Made by a program: the position numbers and the translations under genes. Under the pieces are notes generated by a model that did not search any database, was not told the DNA's origin, and saw nothing but the letters and a program-made list of their open reading frames with translations. From TMED27 sp964350695 (GTDB lineage: Bacteria; Pseudomonadota; Alphaproteobacteria; Micavibrionales; Micavibrionaceae), in the NCBI GenBank assembly GCA_964350695.1, contig CAYGKM010000008.1, forward strand, positions 56,000-119,999: DNA of 64,000 bases, given 5' to 3'. Positions 18,400-27,159 of this stretch are shown one piece after another. Positions within the stretch are counted from its first letter, which is position 1. Each line of letters opens with the position of its first letter.

Positions 18400-18879
18400 A
18401 TGTCAGAATTAAAAATTGGTGATACCGCCCCCGATTTTTCCCTGCCCACAGATGGTGACGGAGAAATCACACTCTCTAAATTGAAGGGCCAGAAAATTGT
18501 AATTTATTTCTACCCGAAAGACGACACGCCCGGCTGCACTAAAGAATCCTGCGGCTTCAACGCGGCGCTCAATAGCTTTAAATCCCTGAACACTGCCGTC
18601 ATCGGCATATCGAAATGTTCGGTAAAAAAACATGATAAGTTTAAAGCCAAATATGATTTAAACTTCCCCCTTGCCTCCGATGAAAACAGCGATGTCTGCG
18701 AACGCTTTGGCGTATGGACAGAAAAATCCATGTACGGCAAAACATATATGGGCATCGAACGCTCGACCTTTCTGATTGATGAAAACGGCAAAATCGCCCG
18801 CATCTGGAGAAAAGTGAAAGTCCCCGGCCACGTCGAAGAAGTGCAAAGCGCGCTGCAAGACATCGCCAAAGCCGCCTGA
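18400..18879 (+). CDS. bcp: Thioredoxin-dependent peroxiredoxin, BCP/PrxQ type
   Basis: Reduces hydrogen peroxide and organic peroxides. The peroxidatic and resolving cysteines are both visible as C46 and C51 in PGCTKESCGF, the PrxQ spacing. FYPKDDTPGC and STFLIDENGKI are family signatures. At 159 residues it has standard size. It is followed within 10 bp by a strong bidirectional terminator shared with the convergent hydrolase gene. Confidence 0.95.
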   Translation: MSELKIGDTAPDFSLPTDGDGEITLSKLKGQKIVIYFYPKDDTPGCTKESCGFNAALNSFKSLNTAVIGISKCSVKKHDKFKAKYDLNFPLASDENSDVCERFGVWTEKSMYGKTYMGIERSTFLIDENGKIARIWRKVKVPGHVEEVQSALQDIAKAA

Positions 18880-18883
18880 GCTT

Positions 18884-18918
18884 AAAAAAAAGCCCTCTCA
18901 AATCGAAAGGGCTTTTTT
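18884..18918. terminator. Bidirectional intrinsic terminator between bcp and the hydrolase gene
   Basis: The stem AGCCCT/AGGGCT is flanked by A-run on one side and T-run on the other, giving a U-tract in both directions. Confidence 0.9.
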
Positions 18919-18939
18919 AAACTCGAATGAAATCGCACT

Positions 18940-19623
18940 TTAGCTTACAAGCGCGCCTTCTTTTTTACCAATCTCAACGCGGCGACCGGCGCCCGCGCCA
19001 TTCAAATGGTCATGCATGTGATCAATAATCACGTCATTATGACCGTGGAAGAAATGGTTCGCGCCTTCAACAACGCGGTAATCAATCTCGATACCTTTTT
19101 GGATTTGCACTTTATCAAGGAAATCCGCAACAGATGGTTCATCCACAACATCATCTTTTGATCCGTGAACAACAAGGCCCGATGTCGGGCAAGGTGCCAA
19201 GAAGCTGAAATCTTCCGTGTTGGCCGGCGGCGCAACAGAGATAAAGCCTTGAATTTCAGGGCGGCGCATCAATAGCTGCATACCGATCCATGCACCAAAA
19301 GCAAAACCACCAACCCACACATAAGGGGCATTCGGGTTAATTTCCTGCATCCAGTCAAGCGCAGAGGCCGCGTCTGAAAGCTCACCTTCGCCGCGATCAA
19401 ACAAACCCTGGCTGCGGCCTACGCCGCGGAAGTTGAAACGCAAGCAAGAAAACCCGCGCTGCGAAAAGGCTTGGAACATGTTGTACGTAATTTTGTTATT
19501 CATTGTACCGCCATGCTCTGGGCTGGGGTGCAAAATCAACGCCAATGGCGCATTCTTTATCTTTGAGTGGGAATAACGGCCTTCAAGACGACCCGAGGGG
19601 CCATTGAATATAACTTCAGGCAT
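18940..19623 (-). CDS. Alpha/beta hydrolase (COG2945-like)
   Basis: Serine hydrolase fold without signal peptide. Seen: LILHPSPEHGGTMNNK, RFNFRGVGRSQG, an APYVWVGGFAFGAWIGMQ nucleophile region in which the usual G-x-S-x-G reads G-G-F-A-F-G, VVHGSKDDVVDE (acid residue) and GANHFFHG (His). The nucleophile elbow lacking Ser is typical of this small family and makes hydrolase activity uncertain. The start is ATG 19623 with AAGGAC upstream; the longer frame adds unrelated sequence. Confidence 0.8.
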   Translation of the reverse strand: MPEVIFNGPSGRLEGRYSHSKIKNAPLALILHPSPEHGGTMNNKITYNMFQAFSQRGFSCLRFNFRGVGRSQGLFDRGEGELSDAASALDWMQEINPNAPYVWVGGFAFGAWIGMQLLMRRPEIQGFISVAPPANTEDFSFLAPCPTSGLVVHGSKDDVVDEPSVADFLDKVQIQKGIEIDYRVVEGANHFFHGHNDVIIDHMHDHLNGAGAGRRVEIGKKEGALVS

Positions 19624-19784
19624 TAAGTGTCCTTTATGTTCAATCTGGTGGTATTTTTTTATAATTGGCCCAATATATAGGGGGTGCGAAAAAAAATGTC
19701 TACAAAATAATCTTAAGCCCTTGATTCCCCTTGTGGATATAACTGTGCACACTATGTTGAAAAAGGCAAAAACATCCAATTCTC

Positions 19785-19812
19785 TTGCCGAACTCCGCTG
19801 TTATGCTTATAA
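19785..19812 (+). promoter_or_regulatory. Possible promoter of the cysteine desulfurase operon
   Basis: TTGCCG and TTATAA are separated by 16 bp. The predicted start of transcription would be only a few bases before the ATG at 19822, implying a very short or absent leader. No good ribosome site is seen there. Confidence 0.35.
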
Positions 19813-19821
19813 ACCGATCCT

Positions 19822-20931
19822 ATGAAAACCTATCTCGATTATAACGCCACTGCGCCGATCCGGCCTGAAGTCATAGAGTTAATGAGTGCGGCTATGACCG
19901 CGGCGCATAACGCCTCCGCAGTGCATAGTTTTGGCCGTGAAGGCAGGTCGTTAATCGAAAATGCACGTGAGCAGATTGCCGCCCTCATTGGCACGCCGCC
20001 TGCGCAAGCTATTTTCAACTCCGGCGCAACCGAAGGCAATAACACTGTGCTTCAATATTTTGCGCGTGAATATGCGGGCGAACAAATTCTGGTCTCCGCA
20101 ATTGAACACCCCGCAGTCCTTGAGGCTACGCCGAACCTGAAGCTTATTCCCGTTACGAGGGACGGCGTTTTAGATTTAAACGCATTGGAGGCTTTGCTGA
20201 AAGACGCCAAAACATCCCTTGTTTCGGTGATGATGGTCAATAATGAAACAGGCATCATCCAGCCCGTCAAAGACGCCGCCGCTCTGGCGCATAAACACGG
20301 CGCGCTTTTTCATTGTGATGCGGTGCAGGCCGCAGGGCGCATAAGAATTAGCATGCAAGAAACAGGCATAGACTTCCTGACCCTCTCCGCACATAAAATG
20401 GGCGGTCCGCAAGGAGTGGGAGTGCTCGCGCTTGGCATCTGCGGCGTAACGCCCACCCTCCTGCATGGCGGCGGACAGGAAAAATCCGCCCGCGCAGGCA
20501 CTGAAAACGTAAGCGGCATCGCAGGCTTTGGCTTAGCCGCGCAAATCGCCGCGAATGAGCTTGATGCCTATCAAACAAAAACCAAAGCCCTGCAAGAAAC
20601 ACTCGAAACCGCGCTTTCTGGCTTAAAAATATTCGGCCAAAACGCAGCGCGCGTAACCAACACCACGCTATTCACCCTGCCCGGCGCATCTTCCGAAACC
20701 CTGCTTATGAGCCTCGATCTGGACGGCGTCGCGGTTTCCAACGGCTCGGCCTGCTCCAGCGGCCGCGTGCAAGCCAGCCACGTCCTCAAAGCGATGGGCG
20801 CGGGGCATGAAGAAGCCTCAGGCGCAATCCGCATCTCGACAGGTTGGAACACAACACCGGAAGACATCGAAGCCTTCCTAAAAAGCTGGAACAAAACCTA
20901 CGAAAGATTAAAGGATAAACGCAGTGCCTAA
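19822..20931 (+). CDS. Cysteine desulfurase (NifS/IscS family)
   Basis: PLP enzyme that takes sulfur from cysteine as a persulfide for Fe-S clusters and thio-tRNA. The PLP lysine is in TLSAHKMGGPQG and the persulfide cysteine is in SNGSACSSGRVQ. Length 369 is usual for the group. The ferredoxin gene overlaps by 8 bp and mnmA follows, so the likely main client is MnmA-dependent 2-thiouridine formation, possibly with Fe-S assembly. No iscU or regulator is adjacent. Confidence 0.93.
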   Translation: MKTYLDYNATAPIRPEVIELMSAAMTAAHNASAVHSFGREGRSLIENAREQIAALIGTPPAQAIFNSGATEGNNTVLQYFAREYAGEQILVSAIEHPAVLEATPNLKLIPVTRDGVLDLNALEALLKDAKTSLVSVMMVNNETGIIQPVKDAAALAHKHGALFHCDAVQAAGRIRISMQETGIDFLTLSAHKMGGPQGVGVLALGICGVTPTLLHGGGQEKSARAGTENVSGIAGFGLAAQIAANELDAYQTKTKALQETLETALSGLKIFGQNAARVTNTTLFTLPGASSETLLMSLDLDGVAVSNGSACSSGRVQASHVLKAMGAGHEEASGAIRISTGWNTTPEDIEAFLKSWNKTYERLKDKRSA

Positions 20932-21262
20932 AATCACATTTCTGCACAAAAACGGCAGCGAACAAACAATAGACGCAAGCGAAAACAGCTCCATCATGCA
21001 AGCCGCGCAAGAAAACGCCGTGGCAGGCATCGAAGGCGTATGTGGCGGCTCAATGGCATGCGCTACGTGTCATATCTATATTGACCCTGAATGGCTCAGC
21101 CGCGTGGAAGAAGAAGACAACGAAAAATCAGAAGAGGAAGAGGACACCCTCGATATGGCTTTCGATGTCCGCCCGACATCGCGTTTGGGCTGCCAAATCA
21201 AACTCACATCAAACCTTGATGGTCTGCGCGTTGCCCTGCCCGGCACAAAAACCGATTGGTAA
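20924..21262 (+). CDS. 2Fe-2S ferredoxin
   Basis: Adrenodoxin/Isc-type ferredoxin of 112 residues. The cluster ligands are in CGGSMACATCH plus a distal Cys in RLGCQIKL. An acidic segment (EEEDNEKSEEEED) is the usual electron-partner binding surface. It overlaps the desulfurase gene, suggesting electron delivery to sulfur mobilisation or Fe-S formation. Confidence 0.93.
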   Translation: MPKITFLHKNGSEQTIDASENSSIMQAAQENAVAGIEGVCGGSMACATCHIYIDPEWLSRVEEEDNEKSEEEEDTLDMAFDVRPTSRLGCQIKLTSNLDGLRVALPGTKTDW

Positions 21263-21316
21263 AGGCGCAACTGATTTTCTGGACTTTTCCTCGCAAAAGC
21301 CCTATATCCGATCGTT

Positions 21317-22450
21317 ATGAATAGCTTAGGCATAGATAAAGACCCGAAAGACACCCGCGTGGTGGTGGCGATGAGCGGCGGCGTAGACAGCTCCGTTGCG
21401 GCGGCGCTTCTGCACGAGCAAGGTTATGACGTTGTCGGCGTAACGCTCCAACTCTATGATATGGGCAATTCGCCCGCCCAAACCGTGAAATCGAAAACCT
21501 GCTGCGCAGGCCAAGATATCTATGATGCGAAAAAAGTCGCCGATGCGCGGGGCTTTCCGCATTACGTCCTGAACTACGAAAGCAATTTCCGCGAAAGCGT
21601 CATTGATGATTTCGCCGATAGCTATATGCGCGGTGAAACGCCTATCCCTTGCGTAAAATGCAACCAAACCGTGAAATTCCGTGACCTCTTGAAAGTCGCG
21701 CACGATCTGGGCGCAGATTGCATGGCGACAGGCCATTACATCAAACGCACGCTCAACGATGAAGGCAAAGCCGAGCTTCACCGCGCCCACGACCACGGAA
21801 AAGACCAGAGCTATTTCCTGTTTGCCACCACACAAGACCAACTTGATTTCCTGCGCTTTCCTTTAGGCGGCTGGAGCAAAGCCAAAACGCGCCAAGAAGC
21901 GGAGCGCCTCGGCCTCCTCACGGCAGACAAACCCGATAGCCAGGATATCTGCTTTGTCCCCGATGGCGATTACGCGAAAGTGGTGAAGAAAATCCGCCCA
22001 GAGGCTGAAAAGCCCGGCAAAATCATGCATGTCGATGGACGCGAGATCGGCGATCACGAGGGCATCATCCATTATACAATCGGCCAGCGCCGTGGCCTTG
22101 GCATCGGCGGCGGCATCTCTGACAACAACGAACCGCTTTACGTGATCCGAATTGATCCCGCCGAAAACGCAGTCATCGTCGGCCCGAAAGAAGCTCTGGC
22201 GCGCAACGTCATCCATATTGCAAATTGTAATTGGCTGGAAGAAACGCCAGAAGGCGGGCTACCCGTTGATCTAAAATTCCGCTCTGTGATGAAACCCGTT
22301 CCCGCAAAACTGATCGGCGGCGCAAACGGCGAAGCGGAACTTCACCTCAATGATGCGCAATACGGCATTTCCCCTGGGCAAGCAGCCGTCTGTTATAAAA
22401 ATGATCGTGTCTTGGGGGGCGGTTGGATCTACAAAACCAACAGCCATTAA
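21317..22450 (+). CDS. mnmA: tRNA-specific 2-thiouridylase MnmA
   Basis: Adenylates and thiolates uridine 34 in tRNA-Lys, Glu and Gln. The PP-loop is AMSGGVDSSVAAALL. The two catalytic cysteines are in PCVKCNQTVKF and in the conserved SQDICFVPDGDY. MATGHYIK is also diagnostic. At 377 residues it is full length. It is third in the sulfur-relay operon. With MnmD and the MnmC2-like protein at the window start it would give mnm5s2U. Its stop overlaps the convergent response-regulator gene by 4 bp. Confidence 0.96.
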   Translation: MNSLGIDKDPKDTRVVVAMSGGVDSSVAAALLHEQGYDVVGVTLQLYDMGNSPAQTVKSKTCCAGQDIYDAKKVADARGFPHYVLNYESNFRESVIDDFADSYMRGETPIPCVKCNQTVKFRDLLKVAHDLGADCMATGHYIKRTLNDEGKAELHRAHDHGKDQSYFLFATTQDQLDFLRFPLGGWSKAKTRQEAERLGLLTADKPDSQDICFVPDGDYAKVVKKIRPEAEKPGKIMHVDGREIGDHEGIIHYTIGQRRGLGIGGGISDNNEPLYVIRIDPAENAVIVGPKEALARNVIHIANCNWLEETPEGGLPVDLKFRSVMKPVPAKLIGGANGEAELHLNDAQYGISPGQAAVCYKNDRVLGGGWIYKTNSH

Positions 22451-22860
22451 GCCTGAGATTGCACTTCGGCAGATTTCGTTTCAGAAAAAATCTTCTCAAG
22501 GCGCTCTATATACTCACCCTTGAACGGCTTAACAATATAATCTTTTACGCATTTATAGCTGAGAGTGCGCTCTTTATCGATATCAAAATTTGATGATGTC
22601 AGCATGATAACAACGGGTATTTCCCTGTCATACTTCTCGGAATAAGCATCCAGAAATTCCGGCCCGTTCATTCTCGGCATGTTGATATCGAGAAGAATTA
22701 AATCGACCTCGCCCCCGCTCTCTTGCAAAATCTCCAAAGCCTCCTGCCCGTCATTGGCTTTGATAACATTATACTCCGGACGCATCTTAGTAATAATCGC
22801 TTCCAAGAGAAACAAATCAGCGGGATTATCGTCAACAATCAGAACGGTTTTCACAATCAT
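22447..22860 (-). CDS. Single-domain CheY-like response regulator
   Basis: A receiver domain only, 137 residues. The acidic pocket is D10-D11, the phosphoacceptor is D58 in LILLDINMPRMNG, and the conserved Lys is in IVKPFKGEY. There is no output domain, so it acts by protein contact or phosphorelay. It lies 5 bp downstream of the histidine kinase gene and presumably is its partner. Confidence 0.92.
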   Translation of the reverse strand: MIVKTVLIVDDNPADLFLLEAIITKMRPEYNVIKANDGQEALEILQESGGEVDLILLDINMPRMNGPEFLDAYSEKYDREIPVVIMLTSSNFDIDKERTLSYKCVKDYIVKPFKGEYIERLEKIFSETKSAEVQSQA

Positions 22861-22865
22861 GTTCT

Positions 22866-24242
22866 TTAAGCCTCTATAGGAAAAACAAGTTTAAACTCAG
22901 ATCCATCCGGCAGGGGTGTATAAACCACCTCACCATTTAACGCATGCATATTTTGTTGTACTAAATATAAACCCAAACCACTTCCCGAAGCGACTTTGGG
23001 ATGAAAACGTTTAAACATATCAAACACCTGATTACGGTAATCTTCGGGGATACCGATACCATTATCGGTAACAGTAATTTCGCATATCCCACCCTTCATT
23101 TCTGCACGTACAGAAATAAACGGATTTTCCTTGGATGTATCCATGTACTTTATAGCATTTGAGATCAAATTTTCCAAACTTTGCCTCATGAACACCTCCT
23201 TCATAACAAGCGGAGCTTGAATATTTATATCGTTACGAAATTCAATTTTGTCAGCGCCCTCGATATGTGCCAAGCTATTCTGAATTTCCTCGACCATCGG
23301 CAAAAGCGCGAATTCTCTCACCTCAGCATCCACCAATTTCATTTTATTCAAATTCAAAATATCGTCTACCAGCGCCTCAAGCCTGACCATCGACACATGA
23401 ATATGCCCGAGCGCCGTCTCAACAAAGCCGGTATCACCCTTTTTTAAGGCATCTTTGGCCAAATCTATCAGTGCCTTAGAAGACACCGCAGGCGCCCGCA
23501 AATCATGTGAAATTCGGTAAGAAAACTCTATCAACTCGGCATTGGCCTTTTTTAATGCCGCCATGGACTGCACAATCTGTGCAACCATGGGCCTGAAGAT
23601 AAAGAAAACCTCCCCGATCAAAAGAAACACCCCGACCAGAAAAACAACGCTCTCCGTATGGCTGAACAGCATGATTTTTCGCTCCGCCTCGACTTGATAC
23701 TCCGTAACAACATCATTGAGGTCATCAAGAAGCGCGCCGCTATCGGCTATACCTTTGAGATTTTTGGCATCATATTGCGCCCGAACACCCGCAATGCCTT
23801 GCGCCTCAAATACATATAAAAACTCGAATGTGTCCGCCAAATACTGATCAACACGCGCCTTCAGGTCATTCTGCCCAAAATACATATCTTTTATTCTCGG
23901 GCTGAGCTCATACTCTCTCTGATCAGACAAAAATCCCGTTGTAAGCTGCGTTTGATTATCCGCCATCCTATCGGCAACCAAACGCAATTTACCGGCATAC
24001 TCTTTGGCTTTACCTTCGGAATTCGCATGATAAATTTTCACCACAAGCAGCGAAATTCGCTGCGAAAGCATGCGCTGCATGCCGCTGATATTGATGATAT
24101 ACGCATCTTGCTTATTGAGTGTAATTTGCCTCTGCAAAACCGAATACGACCCCAAGAGCACACAAAAAATCAACACCAACGCCACGATATAGCGAACAGT
24201 GAGGGTGCCTTTTAAAGACTGATTTGCGACATTTAAGGGCAT
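22866..24242 (-). CDS. Sensor histidine kinase with PilJ-type N-terminal sensor
   Basis: Membrane helices at about 17-36 and 199-217 bracket a periplasmic helical region whose start (NISGMQRMLSQRISLL) matches the PilJ/NarX-like type IV pili sensor family. The DHp box has H246 in YRISHDLRAPA, a bacteriophytochrome-like variant, followed by an HATPase with NLISNAIKY, DNGIGIP and GSGLGLYLVQ. The signal is unknown. It is co-transcribed with the single-domain regulator. Confidence 0.9.
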   Translation of the reverse strand: MPLNVANQSLKGTLTVRYIVALVLIFCVLLGSYSVLQRQITLNKQDAYIINISGMQRMLSQRISLLVVKIYHANSEGKAKEYAGKLRLVADRMADNQTQLTTGFLSDQREYELSPRIKDMYFGQNDLKARVDQYLADTFEFLYVFEAQGIAGVRAQYDAKNLKGIADSGALLDDLNDVVTEYQVEAERKIMLFSHTESVVFLVGVFLLIGEVFFIFRPMVAQIVQSMAALKKANAELIEFSYRISHDLRAPAVSSKALIDLAKDALKKGDTGFVETALGHIHVSMVRLEALVDDILNLNKMKLVDAEVREFALLPMVEEIQNSLAHIEGADKIEFRNDINIQAPLVMKEVFMRQSLENLISNAIKYMDTSKENPFISVRAEMKGGICEITVTDNGIGIPEDYRNQVFDMFKRFHPKVASGSGLGLYLVQQNMHALNGEVVYTPLPDGSEFKLVFPIEA

Positions 24243-24386
24243 GTATAAGCAAACTCCAATATAACAAAGCTACGGCCTGTCAGAATGAAAGTACAGCGCT
24301 TTAAGCGTAACAACGCATAAAAAATACCTTTTTGCATACATCCTTAAACACTGGATTAAAAAAAGAAAATCTGGCAATAATCACGC

Positions 24387-25442
24387 ATGGATTTTTCATC
24401 ACTCACAGGCCCGGTTTTCGACAACACACTCGCCGCTCTTATCGGTGCGTTTATCATTAGCGCAGCAACATGGGGATATCGCCGCACCATTGATTCCATC
24501 AACGAGCGCAAATATTCCATCAGCGGCCAATACCGCGCCTATTACGAAGAAATCGCAGATGACGGCTCTATCACATACGAAAAAGCCGATGTTATTCTGC
24601 GTCAAAAGGGTTTGAAAATTTTCGCCGATGACTTCGATGAAGCCACGGGCAAAGACTGGGGGCTTGAAGGCGAAATCGACCCCGTAACAGGCCGCGTCTA
24701 CGGCTATTATAAAATCAAATCCAAAGGCGACACCGGCCTTGGCGTTTGTATTTTCGAGCAAAAGAAAAACGGCACGCTCGACGGGCTATGGGCCGGCTAT
24801 GACACAACAATAGAAAAGATCGAACATGGTCGCTACACGCTGATTAAACGTCTGCCCGTCACCATACGTAGCGGCGTCCCCAGCGATGCCACAACCGTGT
24901 TGAACATGATCGACACCGAACTTGGCGAAGATTGGGGCCATGACGATATCGACAAGGCAATTGTGGATAATTTCCTCTTCGTTGCCGAAATCGAAAAGAA
25001 AATCGTCGGTTTCTCCATGCTGCGCATGCTTGCAACAGGTGAGATGGAAAAAGAATTTAAAGGTCATCCCTATAAAGTCCCCCGCGACATTCAGCACGCC
25101 GATAAACACGCCCAAATCGGCTTCATCGAAGCCATCGCCACTGACCCCGATTATCAAAAACGCGGCATCGGCACAAAGCTGATAGAGCGCTCCTTAGAGC
25201 GGCTTGAACAGGCCGGCGCCGAGCTTATCACCACCATGGCCTGGAAAACCACCAATGTGCATTTAGGGCCGACCCTTGATGCTTTTGATTTCAGCATGCG
25301 CCACGAGTTCAAGGATTTCTGGTATAAAAAAAGCATTGATGATAAAGAACACTGCGAGATTTGCGGCAATCCCTGCCGCTGCGGATCAGTGCTCTATACC
25401 TTGTCTCTAAACACCCACGGCAAAAAACGCCGCGCCGCATAA
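24387..25442 (+). CDS. GNAT-family acetyltransferase with N-terminal membrane helix
   Basis: An N-terminal hydrophobic helix (about residues 10-30) is followed by a lipocalin-like or beta-rich segment of about 130 residues that I cannot name. A GNAT domain follows from about residue 158 (VTIRSGVPSDATTVLNMID, then EAIATDPDYQKRGIGTKLIERSLERL, the acetyl-CoA motif A). The C-terminus has a cysteine set, HCEICGNPCRCG, that could bind zinc. The substrate is unknown. This is an unusual three-part architecture. Confidence 0.78.
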   Translation: MDFSSLTGPVFDNTLAALIGAFIISAATWGYRRTIDSINERKYSISGQYRAYYEEIADDGSITYEKADVILRQKGLKIFADDFDEATGKDWGLEGEIDPVTGRVYGYYKIKSKGDTGLGVCIFEQKKNGTLDGLWAGYDTTIEKIEHGRYTLIKRLPVTIRSGVPSDATTVLNMIDTELGEDWGHDDIDKAIVDNFLFVAEIEKKIVGFSMLRMLATGEMEKEFKGHPYKVPRDIQHADKHAQIGFIEAIATDPDYQKRGIGTKLIERSLERLEQAGAELITTMAWKTTNVHLGPTLDAFDFSMRHEFKDFWYKKSIDDKEHCEICGNPCRCGSVLYTLSLNTHGKKRRAA

Positions 25443-25519
25443 AAGCGATGTATAAAACATCAGAAAAAAACATTGAATTCTGAGAGAAGTTAAACTAAAA
25501 CCATCAACAACCTTGGTAC

Positions 25520-25595
25520 GGCGGTATAGCTCAGGGGTTAGAGCAGTGGAATCATAATCCATGTGTCGGAAGTTCAAATCTTCCTACCGCTACCA
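25520..25595 (+). tRNA. tRNA with CAU anticodon (Met elongator or Ile2)
   Basis: A complete 76-nt cloverleaf with encoded CCA: acceptor GGCGGTA/TACCGCT, D stem GCTC/GAGC, anticodon stem GTGGA/TCCAT, T stem GGAAG/CTTCC with loop TTCAAAT. The anticodon loop is ATCATAA, so the anticodon is CAU. Position 32 is A rather than the usual pyrimidine, and positions 1-72 form a G-U pair. Whether it is elongator Met or lysidine-modified Ile2 cannot be decided by eye. Confidence 0.9.
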
Positions 25596-25636
25596 TTTAA
25601 CTCTCGGCCATTCCCCCTCTTTACGGACGTAAATGC

Positions 25637-26671
25637 GTGATTGACACCATTATTGAAAAAACTGTGCAATACCTTGCCGTGCCGTCTGTCGTCGGACACG
25701 AAAGCTTCTTCATGGAGTTTTTATATAAAGACTTCAAAAGCCTTGGCCTTTCGGCATTTAAACATGAGGGCGTCTTGGAAATCTATGGCACGGCAAACAG
25801 CGAAAACATCATCTGCGCCCATATCGACCGCCACGGCCTGATTAGCCTCGGCGATGATGAATATGTGTATGCCGCGCAATATATCAAAGAAATAAAATAC
25901 GGCGAAAACAACCAATCCTCGCGCAAGATCATGGAATCCATCGCCAAACGCTTTGAAAGTGAAAAAATTTACGCCTACCACCCCGATACGGGCAAAGTTC
26001 TGGCCAATGGTATTATTGAAGCGTGTTACCCGAACATGCGCAACGATGACGCACTGTTTTACGTTGAAGGCATCGCCCAGCTTGAACAAAACATCCCCCT
26101 CGCCTATTCCCGCCAAGCCAGCTATGAGCGGGGCATTCTGAAAGGTCAAATCGATAACGTTATCTCCATTGCCGTGATCTACGCCCTGTTCAAAGCAGGA
26201 TATCAAGGCACCGCGCTTCTGACGTGCGAAGAAGAAATCGGCAAAAGCTGGGTGCATATCGCCCGGCATCTCGAGGGCATGCATATCGAGACAGACCGTC
26301 TGATCGTGCTAGACACCAGCCCCTTCAACGAACAAGGCATCATTGAAAAAGGCCCTGTCATTTTCCGCAATCGCGATAAAAACGAGATATTTAATAAAGA
26401 CTTCGTAGACACGTTAAAAGCGCGCTGCGAAAAAACCAATACCCCCTATATGATCAAAGATGAAATTCTCCTGGCCGAAGGCAAGGAAATAGAGGATCTC
26501 GGCTCTACCGAACTCGGTAAGCTTGTGCAAAACACGGATGAGCAATGGAACGGCGCAACTGTTCAGATCCCGACCCTGATGTACCACACCAGCAACGAGA
26601 CAACGACCACCAAAGCCATAGAAAATTTCTATGGGTTCTTGAATAATATTCTGATTGAAGACAGGATATAG
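25637..26671 (+). CDS. M42-like zinc aminopeptidase family protein
   Basis: Resembles M42/M20-type co-catalytic metallopeptidases: AHIDRHGLISL (metal His/Asp), GQIDNVISIAVIYALF, LLTCEEEIGKS (catalytic Glu pair), VLDTSPF and MYHTSNETTTTKA (C-terminal metal His region). At 344 residues it has family length. The start codon is GTG 25637. The next two genes are RimB- and RimK-like, with 2 bp between this gene and the second, so a role in processing glutamate tails or peptides made by RimK is a reasonable inference. Confidence 0.8.
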   Translation: MIDTIIEKTVQYLAVPSVVGHESFFMEFLYKDFKSLGLSAFKHEGVLEIYGTANSENIICAHIDRHGLISLGDDEYVYAAQYIKEIKYGENNQSSRKIMESIAKRFESEKIYAYHPDTGKVLANGIIEACYPNMRNDDALFYVEGIAQLEQNIPLAYSRQASYERGILKGQIDNVISIAVIYALFKAGYQGTALLTCEEEIGKSWVHIARHLEGMHIETDRLIVLDTSPFNEQGIIEKGPVIFRNRDKNEIFNKDFVDTLKARCEKTNTPYMIKDEILLAEGKEIEDLGSTELGKLVQNTDEQWNGATVQIPTLMYHTSNETTTTKAIENFYGFLNNILIEDRI

Positions 26672-26673
26672 CC

Positions 26674-27159
26674 ATGGCGGGTAAAGCAAAAACATTCATC
26701 GGCTGGGAAGAATGGTGTGCATTCCCCGATCTCGGCCTGCCCGCCATCAAAGCCAAAGTTGATACCGGCGCGAAAACCTCTGCCATTCACGCCTATGACA
26801 TTAAGCCCTTTACGAAGGACGGCGTAAAACATGTGCGCTTTAAAATTCATCCGCTGCAAAAAAATAAAAAACTGGAGCGCGAATGCACCGCAATCCTCTC
26901 CGACCACCGCAATGTCACAAGCTCAAACGGCGAGCGCGAAAAGCGCTACGTTATAAAAACGCCGCTTGTTTTGGGCACAAAAACCATTGAAGCCGAAGTC
27001 ACATTGGCGTCGCGCCATAAAATGTCTTTCCGCATGCTTTTGGGCCGCGATGCAATCTGCAAAGCCAAACTTGCCGTTGATCCGGCAAAGTCCTTTTTAT
27101 TCGGCAAAATCAAAGACGCCGCGCCCCTTTACGAACCCCCGATAGGAGAAGAAGAATGA
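26674..27159 (+). CDS. RimB-like retropepsin-type protease (COG4067)
   Basis: A small aspartic-protease-fold protein with the active-site motif KVDTGAKTSAIHA and a second conserved LLGRDAI. In the RimABK system, RimB is a retropepsin-like enzyme that removes the poly-glutamate that RimK adds to ribosomal protein S6. Here it overlaps rimK by 4 bp, which supports that reading. It has an ATG start 2 bp after the M42-like gene. Confidence 0.87.
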   Translation: MAGKAKTFIGWEEWCAFPDLGLPAIKAKVDTGAKTSAIHAYDIKPFTKDGVKHVRFKIHPLQKNKKLERECTAILSDHRNVTSSNGEREKRYVIKTPLVLGTKTIEAEVTLASRHKMSFRMLLGRDAICKAKLAVDPAKSFLFGKIKDAAPLYEPPIGEEE

